A stretch of 64,000 nucleotides of DNA from NCBI GenBank assembly GCA_011503125.2, contig WWBZ02000051.1, forward strand, positions 2,170,001 to 2,234,000, given 5' to 3'. A program made the position numbers and the translations under genes. The notes beneath the pieces were generated by a model. That model was not told the origin of the DNA, searched no databases, and saw nothing but the letters and a program-made list of their open reading frames with translations. Numbering within the stretch: position 1 is the first letter of the stretch; each line of letters begins with the position of its first letter. The DNA is from Botryosphaeria dothidea. Taxonomy: Eukaryota > Ascomycota > Dothideomycetes > Botryosphaeriales > Botryosphaeriaceae. Positions 32,457 through 45,065 of the stretch are shown here, in pieces.

Positions 32457-34020
32457 TTAAGCCTGAGGGGTCAGGATAATACGCCTGTACGACGTCAAGG
32501 CCATCGGGCGAGCGTCATCCACGCTCAGGATGACATGAACCGTCTGATGGAAAGTCAGCAAAAGGCGCTCTTGAATTATGCTTCAGTCAAACTTACCAAG
32601 TTCTGCTGCGGCGTCACCTCCACAACGCTACCGCTCTCGTCCACCGGCGTGAACGTCACGTTCGGCGAGACGCGGGGGATCTCGCCCTCCAGGCGCATGG
32701 ACGGTTCGCGGTAGTGGAACCAGCCGAACGACAGCTCGTCGTTGTCCGGGTCCCAGGACTCGGACGCATCGAGGACGACCGAGTCACCGAGGGTGTACGG
32801 GATCTCGAGGGCGCCGAGGCCGCAGGAGCCGTTGACGACGGCGACGGGGTGGTGGTTGACGTCGGACGCGTTGCCGTTGACGGACCACTGCATGCGGGCG
32901 GCGAAGTCGTACTGGAAGGCCTGGCGCCACCGCCAGATGGAGGCCCACTTGGAGAAGAAGGTGTCGTTGTTCTTGCCGACGGCGAAGTCGGACGCGTCGC
33001 TGTACGTGGCCGTCAGGCCGGACGAGTCGGCCAGGATGTAGCGGCCGCCCCAGCCGCCCCACTCGGGGTGCTCGGGCACGTTGAGGCCGTTGGGCAGGAC
33101 GCCGAGGAAGGAGGGCGTGTCGCCCTCCATGATGTAGGACCAGTTCAGGTAGTGCGAGCCCAGCTCGCCGAGGCGGATGTGCGTCTGCAGCCATTCGTTG
33201 GTGACGAGGGAAGTGTCTGGGCCGCCCTTGTCGAAGGGGCGGAGGACTTCGCCGGAGATGGCCTGCTTGCCGTCAGTATTGGCCAAGTGGTGTTGTTGCT
33301 GAGAGGACTTACGATCCAGGTGGGCTGGGAGTACTCGCTGAAGCCGTGGATAGAGACAATGTAGAAGAGCGTGGGGAAGTTCCAGCGGATCCAGGGACCA
33401 GCGTTGTCCTGGTCAGAGATGGAGTAGACGCGCAACTTCTTGATGAACGCGGCCACCTCATCCTCACTGCGGGAGTTCTTAACTTCGTTGAGGGCTTCGG
33501 CAAGGACGTTGGCACCACCCCAAGCCAGGACCCAGAGGGGCTCTTCGGAGGCGTCGGTGGCATTGATCAGGGCGATGGATGCGTTGCTAAGCGAGGGTTC
33601 GTCGAGAGCTGCAAGACCGTAGACGGGCTGGCCAATGACGACCTTGGAGACGAGGTCATCAGCAGTAGGGTAGACGCCTGCCTCAGGGACGTTGCTGTTG
33701 AGGTTGTCCACAACCTGGCTGTATCCGTCGAGAACGCCGAAGATGGAAGGCGTGTCAATCGAGTCGTTCTTCCACGTCGAGGTGACGCCGGCGATGTTGA
33801 CGATGTCGATTTCGTTGGCGTGGGTGACCAGACGCACCAAACTCATCTGGTCGTCGGGCTCGTTGGAGATGTCGGTCATGACGAAGACCCGCGTCTTGTT
33901 CTCATACCGAACATTTTCGCAGATGCCACTCTGGAGAGCAGCATTGGCGACGGAAGCGCTGAGGCACAGCAGGCCAGAGACGGCCAGAAGCCGTCTGGGG
34001 AGGAACGAGGCGCCGATCAT
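32457..34020 (-). CDS. Secreted DUF1593 / Sde182-type nucleoside-hydrolase-like protein
   Basis: Three exons: 34020-33313, 33262-32597 and 32543-32457; 486 aa. The ATG at 34020 gives a signal peptide (MIGASFLPRRLLAVSGLLCL). The N-terminal domain has the Asp-rich motif RVFVMTDISNEPDDQMSLVR typical of nucleoside-hydrolase-like DUF1593 proteins, then WVLAWGGANVLAEAL. The C-terminal part, ending with DASESWDPDNDELSFGW and PNVTFTP, is the beta-sandwich found with this domain in the cellulose-binding protein Sde182. Several N-glycosylation sites. Exported and probably acting on a carbohydrate or glycoside; the substrate is not established. A last exon adds 28 residues (TVHVILSVDDARP) that complete the final beta strands. 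Confidence 0.9.
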
Positions 34021-35510
34021 GGTTTCAGCCTTGAGGAGCACGTTGCGGCGCGGAACCCAAGGGAATGGGCCGCTTTTTGTAGGTCAATCCGGTTCATGGG
34101 GATGGCCATTGTCGACGCAATTCGGCACCGAATTGGCCGAAGAAAAGGCTTACCTTTCCCAGAGAGGCTCGAGCCCGGGCAGACGGTGAGCACTGGAGGC
34201 GCGGCAATTGTCTGCAAGAAATTTCCGAGCCGACCCTCTCTCGTGATGAGCTCACCGTGCGGAGGATCGGCGCTGCTCCCCGCGATTTTGCCAGCATAAC
34301 AGTGTGGAGTGCGTCACTAGCAAGGAGCCCATGTGCCGCACCACAAGGGCAACCGGAGCCACCATGCCCGAGAAAGGAAACATTGGCGCCGGCAAAAGAG
34401 GGCATCAACCGCTCGAACACCGGCAGCGGGACCTTTCACTGCCATGTTAGGTAGCAATGTGGTGTCAAACTCCGCTCAGACGGCCGGTTTCTGCGCCGAG
34501 CCGGAGAGCAGGAGCCTCATGGTCTCTCCGGAGTCGCGTGTTCAATTGGTGGGCCAGAAGTCTTCGGAGCACGGAGGAAGCCGCTTTCGGAGAGAACAGG
34601 CGGCCTGGGCGCCAGCACGACTCGCTGCTGGTTGACCGCATGACGGGATTGACGTTGTTCTTCCCCGGGTCTGGATAAGTATAAGAGCAGGGTGGGCGGC
34701 GCGTCACTATATTGACGGTTTTGACGGCCCAGCACTCTGGCAAAGGGCCTGCAGAAATCATTCCTGCGCCGCACGCCAGCCGAGAGAAGGATCCAGCAGC
34801 CGAGGATGAGCCGCTGTGGAGCCGGACTGGTGCCGTTTTGCTCCGCTCTCATGACTCCGGGGCTCCAGCTCTTGCACCGCACCGAACGCACCGACGTCAC
34901 CTCCGCCCCGTTTCCTGGACGGCACTACGCCTCAATACCAGCGTCTCCCCAGTCTCTCGCCGCTTCCTCGTGATTTGCAGAACCTCATCTACCTGCCGGA
35001 CTAGACTGGCAGCCGGAATTTCCGCCGGTGAAAGTTCCGTTTCTGTCCTCACAACTTGTTCTAGATGCTCCTAATACTATGCAGAACTCACTAGCGGGCA
35101 TCCGCAGGTTTCCTCGGTCTTGGCCGCGGCGATACTAGTGCTGGTGTTGACCCATTTATGCTCACGAGAGAAGGCACCACCTCTCTCAAGTTGCGGAGCC
35201 TCTTTCCTTCGACTGCACTGGCTCGACGCTTTCGCAGTATACACTGTAGGCTTGCGCAATCCTTCTCCGGATTTGATCTAATGCCACTCCGGCTGATCCG
35301 TCGCACGAGAATCGTGAGACCCCGGGTGCAAATTCCCACCGACTGGACCTCATCTGCAAAACTTTACGGCGCCGAAAAGACCGCTGCATGGAGATCAATC
35401 CTGTGATTGAATATACACTTTGCAATTTATGTTTTTAATTTCGGCGCACGGGTGCAGAATTGAGAAGGTATGGTGTTTTCCTTTTTTTTTTTCTTGTGGC
35501 ATTCCACCTG
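34021..35510. other. Gene-poor region upstream of DUF1593 gene
   Basis: 1.5 kb, GC-rich on the left and AT-richer near 35400, ending in a T-run (about 35482-35492). No gene recognised. CGGAATTTCCG occurs at 35014-35024, the same 11-mer as in the peroxisomal cluster. Confidence 0.4.
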
Positions 35511-35515
35511 TGCAA
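35511..35515. repeat. Target-site duplication of solo LTR, left
   Basis: tgcaa, matching 35995-35999. Confidence 0.8.
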
Positions 35516-35994
35516 TGTTACGGCGCAGCCTCCACAGGCTGAGGAAGTTAGGGATCAGCCCCGCCGGAACGACAGAAGTCGGGGTCATAGAGATCCGAGA
35601 TCACGTGGCCTCGCGCTCAACCGGACCCACCCGCTCAGACAGCCTTGGCAGTCTGAGCAGATCCAACGCACTGAGCCATCCTGCTCAGTTACAACACCCT
35701 GCTCAGAAGGCCAAAGGCCATTGAGCGCAACCCACCTACTGAGCATACAGACTGTAGATACTTTCCTACGTGTATATAAACCACACTCCTTAGATAGCTT
35801 TGACCTGTGTGGTCAAGTTCAACAATAGAATTCGGACTCTATTGGTAACAAGGCCTTCGCACGCAGTGCTCAGTCTTCAGTCGTCTACTCGTTCCTCGCG
35901 TACCTCTTCTTGTACCCACTCAAGGAAAACCCCTCGACAGGTTTTCTCCCTCTTTGGTGTTTGGATCCTTAGAGGCAGAGGCCCGCTCGTTACA
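35516..35994 (+). mobile_element. Solo LTR of an LTR retrotransposon
   Basis: 479 bp starting TGTTACGG and ending CTCGTTACA, i.e. TG..CA ends with short TGT/ACA inverted termini. It is flanked on both sides by tgcaa (35511-35515 and 35995-35999), a 5-bp target duplication as made by Gypsy/Copia integrases. A TATA-like TGTATATAAACC lies near 35770-35781, where the LTR promoter is expected. About seven CTGAGC/GCTCAG hexamers cluster at 35630-35745 (U3). No internal domain follows, so it is a product of LTR-LTR recombination. Orientation is taken from the TATA box. Confidence 0.88.
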
Positions 35995-35999
35995 TGCAA
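35995..35999. repeat. Target-site duplication of solo LTR, right
   Basis: tgcaa, matching 35511-35515. Confidence 0.8.
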
Positions 36000-37045
36000 T
36001 CGGTTTGTTCACTTCACCCCGCTTTTCCAAATCTCGTTCTTTAGATTCCAAGGGTTACCAGCCCTCATCTCTTTCTACTCTCTTTTGAGATACACACGTC
36101 TCTTGCTTTGTTCCAATAACGCAGAGCAAAAGAGCTCTCACATGAAGGACAAACTTGTAATTTCATCGAGGGCTACTTCGTCTATATGCTGCGAAGGGAT
36201 GTTCGATTTGGCAAAGGTCAGAGTCAATGACGTTTCCCGTGAGCGCTGAACGACTGCGTTCGATGCAATATCACGAGCCATCGAGTATGTGCGGCGTGTG
36301 AAAAATAGCAATCACACGCTTTGTCACTATACCTTTGTTGGTCAATTTCCAACTAAAGGGCAGCGGTTGAAGTATTTTGGAGCATGATCCTCTTTAATTG
36401 CTTCGTCAGCGGTCCATTTTCCGATGTTTCCGCTCATTTTCCGTCTTTGCGGCTCGATGCGATACATGTCGGCAAACATCGGATATTGAGATAAGATGGC
36501 TTCCCGAACCACGAATAGAAATTTCAGATGGACCCTCTCCTATTGTGTTAGAACTGCTAATTAACAGCCACGAATGGCCGATAAGATCTCCAATATGTAT
36601 TTACCGCAAGGCTACTAACTAAGGGAGCAACGCTTATAGATAAGATCCTTCTGCTAATCATCCGGTAGTAGCCGATATTGCCCCAGAATCCGAATGCTCC
36701 GAGCCTCTTGGAATACCGCCATCTTGCGGCTGCGGCGAGAACTTCCACCGTCGGCTTGACAGTCTGTCCGACAAGCTGCGTTTCAGAGAGTGCGATGCTG
36801 GAACTCTACTTGAACTTTGCGCTACAAGGAGAGTTCGGGGTTCGGCGGACACGGGGACCGAGGTTCCGAGCTGCGGCTGGGTCGGAGCCAAGATATCGTA
36901 GGCTCTTCACTCAGAAACGGTGGAATGGTCTCTCCTTTGGCCTTGTCACTATAAAGAACGCCATACTCCGAGCGTCCAGAGTCAATATCATCTCAACCAA
37001 CCACAAAGTCTCTCCACAATACACAGCTCTCCCGTCTTCGAAACT
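36000..37045. other. Gene-poor region
   Basis: About 1 kb between the solo LTR and the alcohol dehydrogenase remnant. No gene recognised; the last 150 bp would be the old dehydrogenase promoter (CACTATAAAGAACG near 36947). Confidence 0.4.
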
Positions 37046-37679
37046 ATGGAAAACCGCGCTGCTTGGATTACGGAGGCAAAAGCCAAGCCATTCAAAGTTG
37101 ATGCTGCACCTTATCCTACAGCAGGACCTGGAGAGATCATCGTCAAAAATGTTGCAGTGGCCTTGGTACGTTACAATCAGCTGCATTTTTGGGTTGGCTA
37201 CTGATATGTTCCGACAGAACCATATTGACTGGAAGATCCAGTACGCGTTTCTGATCAGCAACTATCAGCTCATAGACTGACCGCATCAGGGACTTCGGCA
37301 TTATCATTCAGAAATATCCAAATATCCTCGGTCTGGACGTTACGGGCGTGGTTGTAGAAGTCGGGCCCGGAGTGACCCGGTTCAAGAAAGGACAACGCAT
37401 TGTGGCGTATGTGCATCACATGTACGGTTTAGTTATATGGCACAAAAACGTGCTAACGTCTATGGCACACCAGCACTCGCTATCGACATCCTTCTTGAAA
37501 AGAATGCACATGTCCAGCAAGGAGTATGGACCAGATTTTTCCCAGATGCATTGGCCAGCGGACAAATCAAAGTCTTCCCAGAACCTTCTGTCGTTGGTGA
37601 AGGCCTTGAAAGTATCCAGGAGGGTCTCGAAAAGCTTAAGGCTGGTGTGTCAGCTCAGAAATTAGTGGTCAAGCTGTGA
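37046..37679 (+). pseudogene. Medium-chain (zinc-type) alcohol dehydrogenase, internally deleted
   Basis: Exons 37046-37165, 37218-37240 and 37290-37406 encode a good GroES-like N-terminal domain (MENRAAWITEAKAKPFKVDA, NHIDWKIQ, LGLDVTGVVVEVGPGV, KKGQRIVA). From about 37450 a different frame encodes the C-terminal end of the same kind of enzyme (YGTPALAIDILL, GVWTRFFPDALASGQIKVFP, EGLEKLKAGVSAQKLVVKL) to a TGA at 37679. The nucleotide-binding Rossmann region of about 150-200 residues that should lie between is missing, and the two parts do not join in frame through the GTATGT..CACCAG intron-like sequence. The intact enzyme would be an NAD(P)H-dependent oxidoreductase of the MDR superfamily. 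Non-functional remnant. Confidence 0.85.
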
Positions 37680-40600
37680 ATGAGCCAGGATCTCTTACTC
37701 GGTGCATAACCCCGGCTTTGTTCTCAGCGGCGAAATTTAGATGGGCTTCTTTCCATTTCTAAGGAAACTGAGATATCATGGCGATATATAGTCTAAGTTT
37801 TCAATATTCACTAGGCTGAATACAAGGTCCTTTTATTCAGCCAAGAATCTACATGTACAGAGAACTTAGCATCCGACCAGTAAACGCATCCATAAATTGA
37901 TTTTAGTTACGTGCACAGCCTCCAGAGTATGCAAGTCAACGGCCCGGGCTACAACCAAGGTTTGGCTTATTGCGAGGCATCGGATACCAGGAATCGTCCC
38001 ACATTCACCAACAGAGCGCGTGAGCTTCGCAATGCAATGCACAATATAGTCATTCAACTTGGTTCCTAAGAGGCTTTTGGAATGTTAAAAACAAGCAGGT
38101 GTCCAGCACACTTCCGAGTACTTGTAGTGTTGCCGGCTTGCTGCTGCTATACGGATGACTTTGGACAGGAAAGCCAGCGCTCTCGCTATCAATAAATGAC
38201 TCGGAACAGTTTCACCAGGCCACTGCCGTCTTGAACGCAGCTGAATGGTTTGACGTGCAATACATAAATTGCGTCAACAGATGATCATCGGGTCATCGAA
38301 GTCTCTACATTCTACCTCTCCGCTGAAGGGTCTAAAACTCACAAAGGATACACTGAACATGTGATCACGCCTCCGCTAGCCTTTCAGTGAAACCTGACAT
38401 TGAGGTGTGGCTATTTGGAGGCACTTCGTTCATGATACGGTCATTGAGCTCACTAAAACCCTCAGGATCATCTGCTCACCAGTTTTGCGAAGGTAAGGAA
38501 GAGTCACGTCCATGTCTTCCCTATATCGCACTGTACTATAACTACGAAGATTGAACCGCAATACCGCACAATAGATCACCAAGCTCGGCAAGCATATTGA
38601 AACACGTGATATACGAACGAGACAAATATACGTCTTCGTCCGGATTGCAAAATCATGCGAAGAAGCCTTCACAACATGCCGCGGGTCGGAGACGAGGCCA
38701 GCCTCCACGTAAGATACAATGCTTTTGTTGGAATCACCTGGCTAATCACTGAGAGTAGTGGAGATACAGTTTGACTCGATGCAGTGGGGCAAGGAGGGTG
38801 GGGCGCCATCGAGGATTGGCTGGCGTTGTTCTGGGCTGACACACGGCGAAACCTGAGAGCCGATGCCCCCATGCAGGTGCTGAGCCACAAGATACGTGTG
38901 AAACAAACTGAGTAGAGTGTTTCAATGCTGAAAAGTCAAGAGAAATATGCCATATGAGGCGGCTCAGTGGCTAGGTTACGCAATCCATGTGAAAAGTAGC
39001 CTTCCTCAATACATAGGATTCTTCAGATAGCATGGGTACAGAGGTGGTTTGCGACCAACAACCTGGGAAAATATCACTGAGTAGCACAAAACCGATGGTC
39101 CCCTGCTGGCAAACCAAATCCGTCTGCCGGATGTGGTCAGAACGAAGTCCATCCCTCAAGACCCACGAGGTCAGCAATAGTAACATGCAGCACTTGGCGC
39201 ATTTCGTCAAACAATGAGAAACGGATATTCGTGGCGTTTAAGATGTGAAGGCGCATGCAGCGGAGAGTTGCACCGAACTGGAAAGTTGCACGGTGCTAGA
39301 GTGCAGAATCTTAAACCCGAGGGAGTGAGCCGCACTGGACGCCACGGCATTAGGGTGTGATCCGAATACCAGGGCCCGGATCCAACACTAGCCCAACAGG
39401 GAAACCCGGAAAACCTGGGGTAGGATCGAGAACACCCTTTCAATCTCACACAGCCCACTAACGTCATCAGCTAATCAAGTGCCAGAAACAGGCCAATCGT
39501 ACATCATCCACTGTTCCTAAAAAGGTAGTTGACTCGAAGTCCCTGTCCGTAAAATAGGGACGCGCTTCTTTTGCCGATGGTCATCCGTCCTCGGCCATGT
39601 GGGATCGCGCCAACCAAACGCTGTTCAGACCGACGTGTTGGAGGCATGGGCCGAGCTCATCAGACCGTTTTCCAGTTCTTGGCTTCAGGTTCCTGGCTGT
39701 CGTGTCATCTGCCTGAACAAAGCCAAATAGGTGGCTGCTTATACATCTTACATCGTGTATGAGGTGTTCGAAACACAATTCATTGTTTGCGCATTTGCGC
39801 GGAGCTAGTGGTAGTCATGAAGACTACTGGAATAGAGCGCCACGTATTTACGGCATCTCGTTCACCTCGGGCACAATTATCAGCGTGAGCTTAACATTCA
39901 GCAGCATTTAGGCTCAGTTGGCTCGTCCCACGCGATGCCGGGCTGTTCGGGCCCATGCTCCCCTTTCCAGGCTAGGCCTTACGGATCTTTGGTGAATAAT
40001 CACAAGGCATCATATGCCAGCGAACTCTTCGGTCTCGCAGGTAAACGCCCAGAAGGTAAGGTGTCATCTGAAGCGAGGCTGATCCTCCAGTCAGATAGGC
40101 GTACGTAAAGGCTTAAAACAAATCAATATAGACACCGTGTCAGCCTGAAGACCGGACAAGCATGCATCTGACGAGTGAGTTGCCATCCCAGCTATGATAG
40201 ATGCCGAACGTGGCGCAACGCCGGACCCTGTTTTCGATTCTTCAGACCTGCCGCAGCACGAGGCGCTAGCACAGAGGAGAAACGCGCGGGATCCTACAAC
40301 CACCCGTTCATCCAAGCCTCGGATACCATGCCCCAGATGGCATTCCGGGTCAGCACTATCCTAAAACAAGCATCGACCGACATGCTTGTTCGGACAGTGA
40401 GTGAGCCGAGGGAGTGTTGATGCCTGAGACAGGTAGTGTCCCTGATGATCCCTCGATGGTCATGGACACTCCGCCCAAATCATGCATCAAGGCCTGCTCC
40501 TTCAGGAAAACCGTGAGAGACTTAGGTCAATGTAACAGTAATCATGGCCTTTTAATGCCGTATTTCACTGTTACGCCTCCATGGCGTCTGGACAGCTGGT

Positions 40601-40695
40601 TCGTTATAAAGTTGCGAATATCCTGAGAAGATGCAGTATCATCAGTCAACCAAGCTCCATTCGTTCTTGTGGATACTTCCAGTTTGCTTGTAAAT
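37680..40695. other. Long gene-poor region
   Basis: 3.0 kb with only short open frames and no recognised domain, RNA gene or terminal repeats. A weak protein-like stretch occurs on the plus strand near 39930-40100 but is broken and unassignable. The right end holds the glucanase promoter. Confidence 0.4.
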
Positions 40696-42107
40696 ATGTT
40701 CTTTCATCTCCTTGCCCTCGCCAGTTCAGCGGCACTCACTGCTGCCTGGCTTCCAGATGCTCCTCCCTCAGGCGTTTCCCTCGGAGCTTTCCAAAGCAGC
40801 GGTACGAAGAAGATTCGCGGTGTCAATGCGGGATCACAATACATTGTCGAGCCATGGATGGCCGGCAGTGAGTGGAACGACAATATGAAGTGCAACGGCG
40901 CGCAAGCTGAGCGCCAATGCGTGGAGCAGGCTTATGGTGGGGATATGAACAAAGCCAGCAACGCATGGCAGGGCCACTGGGACCGGTGGATCACCCAGGA
41001 CGACATCAAGACCATGGTCTCGTACGGTCTGAACACAATCCGCATTCCGGTTGGTTTTTGGATGAAGGAGGACATCCTCAATCAGTATGAGCACTACCCC
41101 AAGGGTATGATGAAGCTTCTTTTTACGATGAATGTTGCTGGAACTATGATATTAACAGTTTAATATAGGTGGCTTTGCGCACTTGCAAAATTTTTGTGGC
41201 TGGGCTTCGGACGCCGGCATGTACATCATCATTGATCTCCACGGCCTTCCCGGAAGACAGAAAGGCAACGACGCCTTCACTGGAGACGTAAGCAACCAGC
41301 ATTTTGAAACCGCCCACTTTACCACTCAAGCTCATATGTTGTGCGACAGTACCAAGACTCGACCGGCTTCTATCAGAGCGACTACGAATCCGGCCGCGCC
41401 TACGAGTTCCTCAAATGGATGACTGAGAACATCCACCACAACAGCACGTTGCGCAACGTCGGCGCCATCGAACTGGTCAACGAGCCCCTGCGCGAAGACT
41501 CGGGCAACACACGCTGGATGGTTGAGCATTACTACCCGTCCGCCATCGACGCGATCCGAGGTGTCGAGAACGAGCTGGGCATCGACGACGAGCATCGTCT
41601 CAACATCATCATGATGGATGATCTGTGGGCAAGCGGTCCCGAAGCCACCTCCTCCCTTTCGGCCACTCAAAGGCAGCATTTGCTGTTCGATGATCACAAC
41701 TACCAGGGCTCGCCGATCGATAACTGCGGTGGTGCGAAGAGCTGTGCGATCAGCTACACGTGCTCGAGAAAGTCTGGACAGGGCAACAGAGTTACGGCAC
41801 AGAGCCCCAAGGTGGTTGGAGAGTGGTCGATGAAGCTCAATCAGCTGGGCGGGCAGGAGCTTCAGAACAAGGACTTTTTCAAGCAGTACTTTGCCGCGCA
41901 ACAGCAGCAGTATGAGAAGACACTGGGTTGGATCTACTGGAGCTGGAAGACGGAGCACTTCAGTGATTATCTACAGTGGTCGTACAAAGGTGAGCACTGT
42001 GATGGTCCCAATGGTGGAATAAATTTGCTGATGCGGACACAGATGCTGTTGAGCAGGGAATCATCGACAAAGACCTCAATGCCATGCTGCGCAATAGTCC
42101 CTGCTGA
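40696..42107 (+). CDS. Secreted GH5 exo-beta-1,3-glucanase-like glycoside hydrolase
   Basis: Four exons: 40696-41104, 41169-41287, 41350-41989 and 42043-42107; 410 aa. The ATG at 40696 gives a clean signal peptide ([20 protein letters not shown]); an in-frame ATG nine codons upstream is less suitable. GH5 landmarks are [44 protein letters not shown], the acid/base Glu in IELVNEP and the nucleophile Glu in KVVGEWS, followed by [10 protein letters not shown]. All catalytic residues are present. Similar fungal proteins hydrolyse beta-1,3- or beta-1,6-glucan in wall remodelling or nutrition. The last short exon ([16 protein letters not shown]..) matches the usual C-terminus. Confidence 0.93.
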
Positions 42108-42242
42108 GCTACAGCAAACATGATATCCGTTCTTTCTTCCTGCTCAGAATAGCAGATAACCTGTACATAGCCTCACAGGCGCCAGTTCTGCAAAGCATGT
42201 CAATAGTGTAGATAGCTCATCATCGTCAACTCGCATCTGTTA

Positions 42243-42671
42243 TTAATTCCTCGATCCAATCTTAAAATCCAGAGCCCTCCGCATCACCGCCTTCTCCTTC
42301 CCCCATTCGGCCTGCTCCACAAAAAGGACCTTACGCTTCATTGAATGTTGTCCTTGGGATCGCATGGGCCACGCACACCAGCCAATCAGAAGCTGAGTAA
42401 TTTCTTTTTGTCCTTTTTCTGTGACAACGTAGAACGCGTTGCCGTATTTCTTGACTTTTATGTTGACATCTGCTCCCATAGCAAGCAGTTCCCGAACAGC
42501 CAACAATCGACCTTTGTAGCATGCGACTATCAAAGCAGCCCCGAGTCTCCCGCTGCGAACATTGGCATCCACTCCCGTGTTATTGATGGAATTTGCGCTT
42601 GATCGGTCGGAATCGATGAATGAATGACTTGATTGCTTGGTTGCTGAGGCGCTCGTGGTATTAATCTCCAA
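42243..42671 (-). pseudogene. Ankyrin-repeat protein fragment
   Basis: Minus-strand open frame of 142 codons without an ATG at its start. It contains one clear ankyrin-type unit (GRLGAALIVACYKGRLLAVR, ELLAMGADVNIKVKKYGNA) and a partial second one (TEKGQKEITQLLIGWCA). It looks like the C-terminal exon of a larger ankyrin protein, but no upstream exon was found. Likely a remnant; it could be a last exon if the gene extends into 42672-43000. Confidence 0.5.
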
Positions 42672-43645
42672 GACGTCTCAGAATGAATGACTAAGCTAAT
42701 ATACTATCCAATAACAGATAACGGAGGTGATTGACTTCATTTTCCATCAGTTACTGAAGCCCCGGATGATAGCGTCGTGTCCGCAGGACGCCGCAATCTG
42801 CAGACCGCTTCCTAGAATGTTCTTCCTACACGTGACAGATTCGAGAGAAAGCAGAGACTGTAACAGGTAGCCGGAACCTCGGTTTTCGCGTCCCTCATAG
42901 GATTTGGAGCGATTTTGATCTGGTATATCAAGTTGTTGCAGCTGATAATGTGTTCATGTTGGTGTGTGAAATCGAGGCTGAGTTCGAGAAGCGAAGGCAA
43001 TACTCTTGCAGTTGTACTGTGTATGGGGGGCTTAATCTGTTCCGAGTCAGCTGCAATGCTTATTAAGCACTGAGCCGTCAGGTGGCGGTCTTTCTATTAT
43101 AGTAGATCCCCCCGGTCGTTGACATTGGCAAATATAATCCCGTATTGATGCTACTCTAGCTATTCACCGATGTGTCATGACTAAGCAGCTGTTTCTGCAT
43201 TGCGCCATAGCAAAATGACAGATCAGAGAGCAAAAAGGAGACATAAGCGCAATTGCATCTACTTCCAAAACACCAAAGACAATTTGACCACCATACTCTC
43301 AAGACAGACTGTTACCGCCCTCCTTTCCCTATTCCAATCTCGCACGGGGGTATCAAAAACCGCAATATCCAATTTTTCAGGATCCAGTCCCGTCGAATGC
43401 CATACTCCAAAACTGACAAAAAGGAAAATCAGACAGAGAGACGGAGCAGTAGTACAAGAGGAAGAAAACAAAAGGGCCTCAATAGCTCGGCGAAGAACAA
43501 CAGAAATCCTAACAACGCTACGTTGCTCATATCCAAACTCGTATGAAGTGCATTACGCAAGTTCTCAGAAAGATGAAAGATCAAAGACACATCCCAGGAG
43601 TGGAGTCCTGCTCGTAGAAGTCCGTTCTTGTGGAAGACTGGCCTT
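42672..43645. other. Intergenic
   Basis: About 1 kb with no supportable gene; the frames at 43200-43546 lack domain features. Confidence 0.4.
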
Positions 43646-45065
43646 TTAGGCAGCATCGATGGGAGAGACGGCTCCAATAAGCGCAGGCTTGCGCTTGAAG
43701 TCGCTCTCTGAGAGACAGAATCCGTCAGTGCACGGACCCATGTCCGAGCAGCTGTGCTCATGATCGAGGAGCTCGCATCCGAGGCCACTGTTATCCGTTA
43801 GTAATGATAACCATTCCCGATGCTAGCGATTCAGTGGCTTACGATTCGGTCCTGACCAACCAGTTCTCTCCCCTGTCCACGAGCTTGGCTGACTTTCCGA
43901 TGACGTCCCACTGGGTAACGGCACTCGGCACCTCTTCCTTATGGTCCGTCAGCAGCTGCAAGAACTGCTCCTTCACCTTATTCGAAACGCATCCTTCGAG
44001 GCTGACGACGGGAACATCCCTCACAAAGTCCTTGGCCGCCCAAAGTATCAATCCCGTCAGCACGCGATGGCAGCACGGCTCCAACCACGTATCAAGCCTA
44101 TACCCCTCAAAGCTCTCGCGATGCCCAAGCCTAAGCTCCAACTCCTTGAGGCGCAGGCCCTTCAAGCTCTGGGCGTCGGGCTCGCCCCACGGGCGGGCGG
44201 ATTGGTGAATCCAGACGCCAAAGAACTTGACAAAATTCCAGGTCGTCATCTGGAGGGTGACCTTGGCCAGAGTCCTGAAATCGGGCTTGCACTCGAGGAA
44301 CCGGCGGAGCGGCCAGGCGCCCTGGAAGCGGAAGTCCATGTTGCGGTACAGACGCGAGCTGAATTCAGCCGAGATTTGCTTGTTGGTGAGGAGAAGGCTG
44401 AGAACGGGACCGGCGCCGTTAAGGACGCGGCCACGGCCGTACAGCTCGGCGCGGAGGTGGGTGCCTGAACGGCCGTACTCGCGGTAGAGTAGCCCGTCAG
44501 TGCCCGCAGCGGCCATGTAGTTGAAGCCGTGCTCGAATTCGTAAGGGTAACAGAAGCTCGCGCAGTAGTCGTAGATCATGTTGCGGATCTCGCCGGGTAG
44601 AGAGAGCAGCGGAAAGGCTTGGCCGTTGGTGCTCCACTCGAGCGACTGACACCATGGCGCTGATCCGGGACCCTCCCAATACTCCTTGACGGCAGGCAGG
44701 TGCGAGAGGTAGGATGATAGTGGCAGCCAGGTGTCGCCGTCGCGGACTTCGACGGTCTTGCCAGTCAGGCGCATGCGAACGACTGTGTCCCACATGCCGT
44801 CGTAGTTTGAATATTCCGGATAGTTTCCTAGAAGAGAAGCGCGGGAGATGCGGTAGTAACGGCCATGGCCTGGCTCGACGGAAGTATATGGTAGGGCCTC
44901 CAGGGATAGCGGTAAGGAAACGTGACAGAGGATCTTGTTCTTTGCGTTGTTGATAGACAGAATTTTCTGTGCAGCTCTCATGACAGGATCCTCTTGACCT
45001 TTGCCGGGCATTATTGAACAAAAGAGCGGATGGCTGGTGGCCGTAGGTTGTATTGCGGCCGGCAT
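43646..45065 (-). CDS. LPGE-box fungal family protein with Cys-rich C-terminal exon (paralogue A)
   Basis: Exon 1 45065-43843, a 55-nt intron (donor GTAAGC, branch TACTAAC, acceptor AACAG) and exon 2 43787-43646; 454 aa. The middle has LLSLPGEIRNMIYDYCASF, the F-box-like box of a large fungal family of unknown function, followed by GAGPVLSLLLTNKQISAEF. The upstream segment GRYYRIS..VVRMRLTGKTVEVR also recurs in the paralogue at 61.3 kb. The separate last exon codes a tail with five Cys in a short span (GLGCELL, HSCSDMGPCTDGFC). Without the intron the frame would stop shortly after VRTES. No enzymatic motif. The tail could bind metal or form disulfides; this is inference. Confidence 0.82.

Noticed and set aside
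36000..37045. Possible internal domain of the retrotransposon next to the LTR
   Set aside because: The 5-bp duplication directly follows the LTR and no primer-binding site or gag/pol sequence is present.
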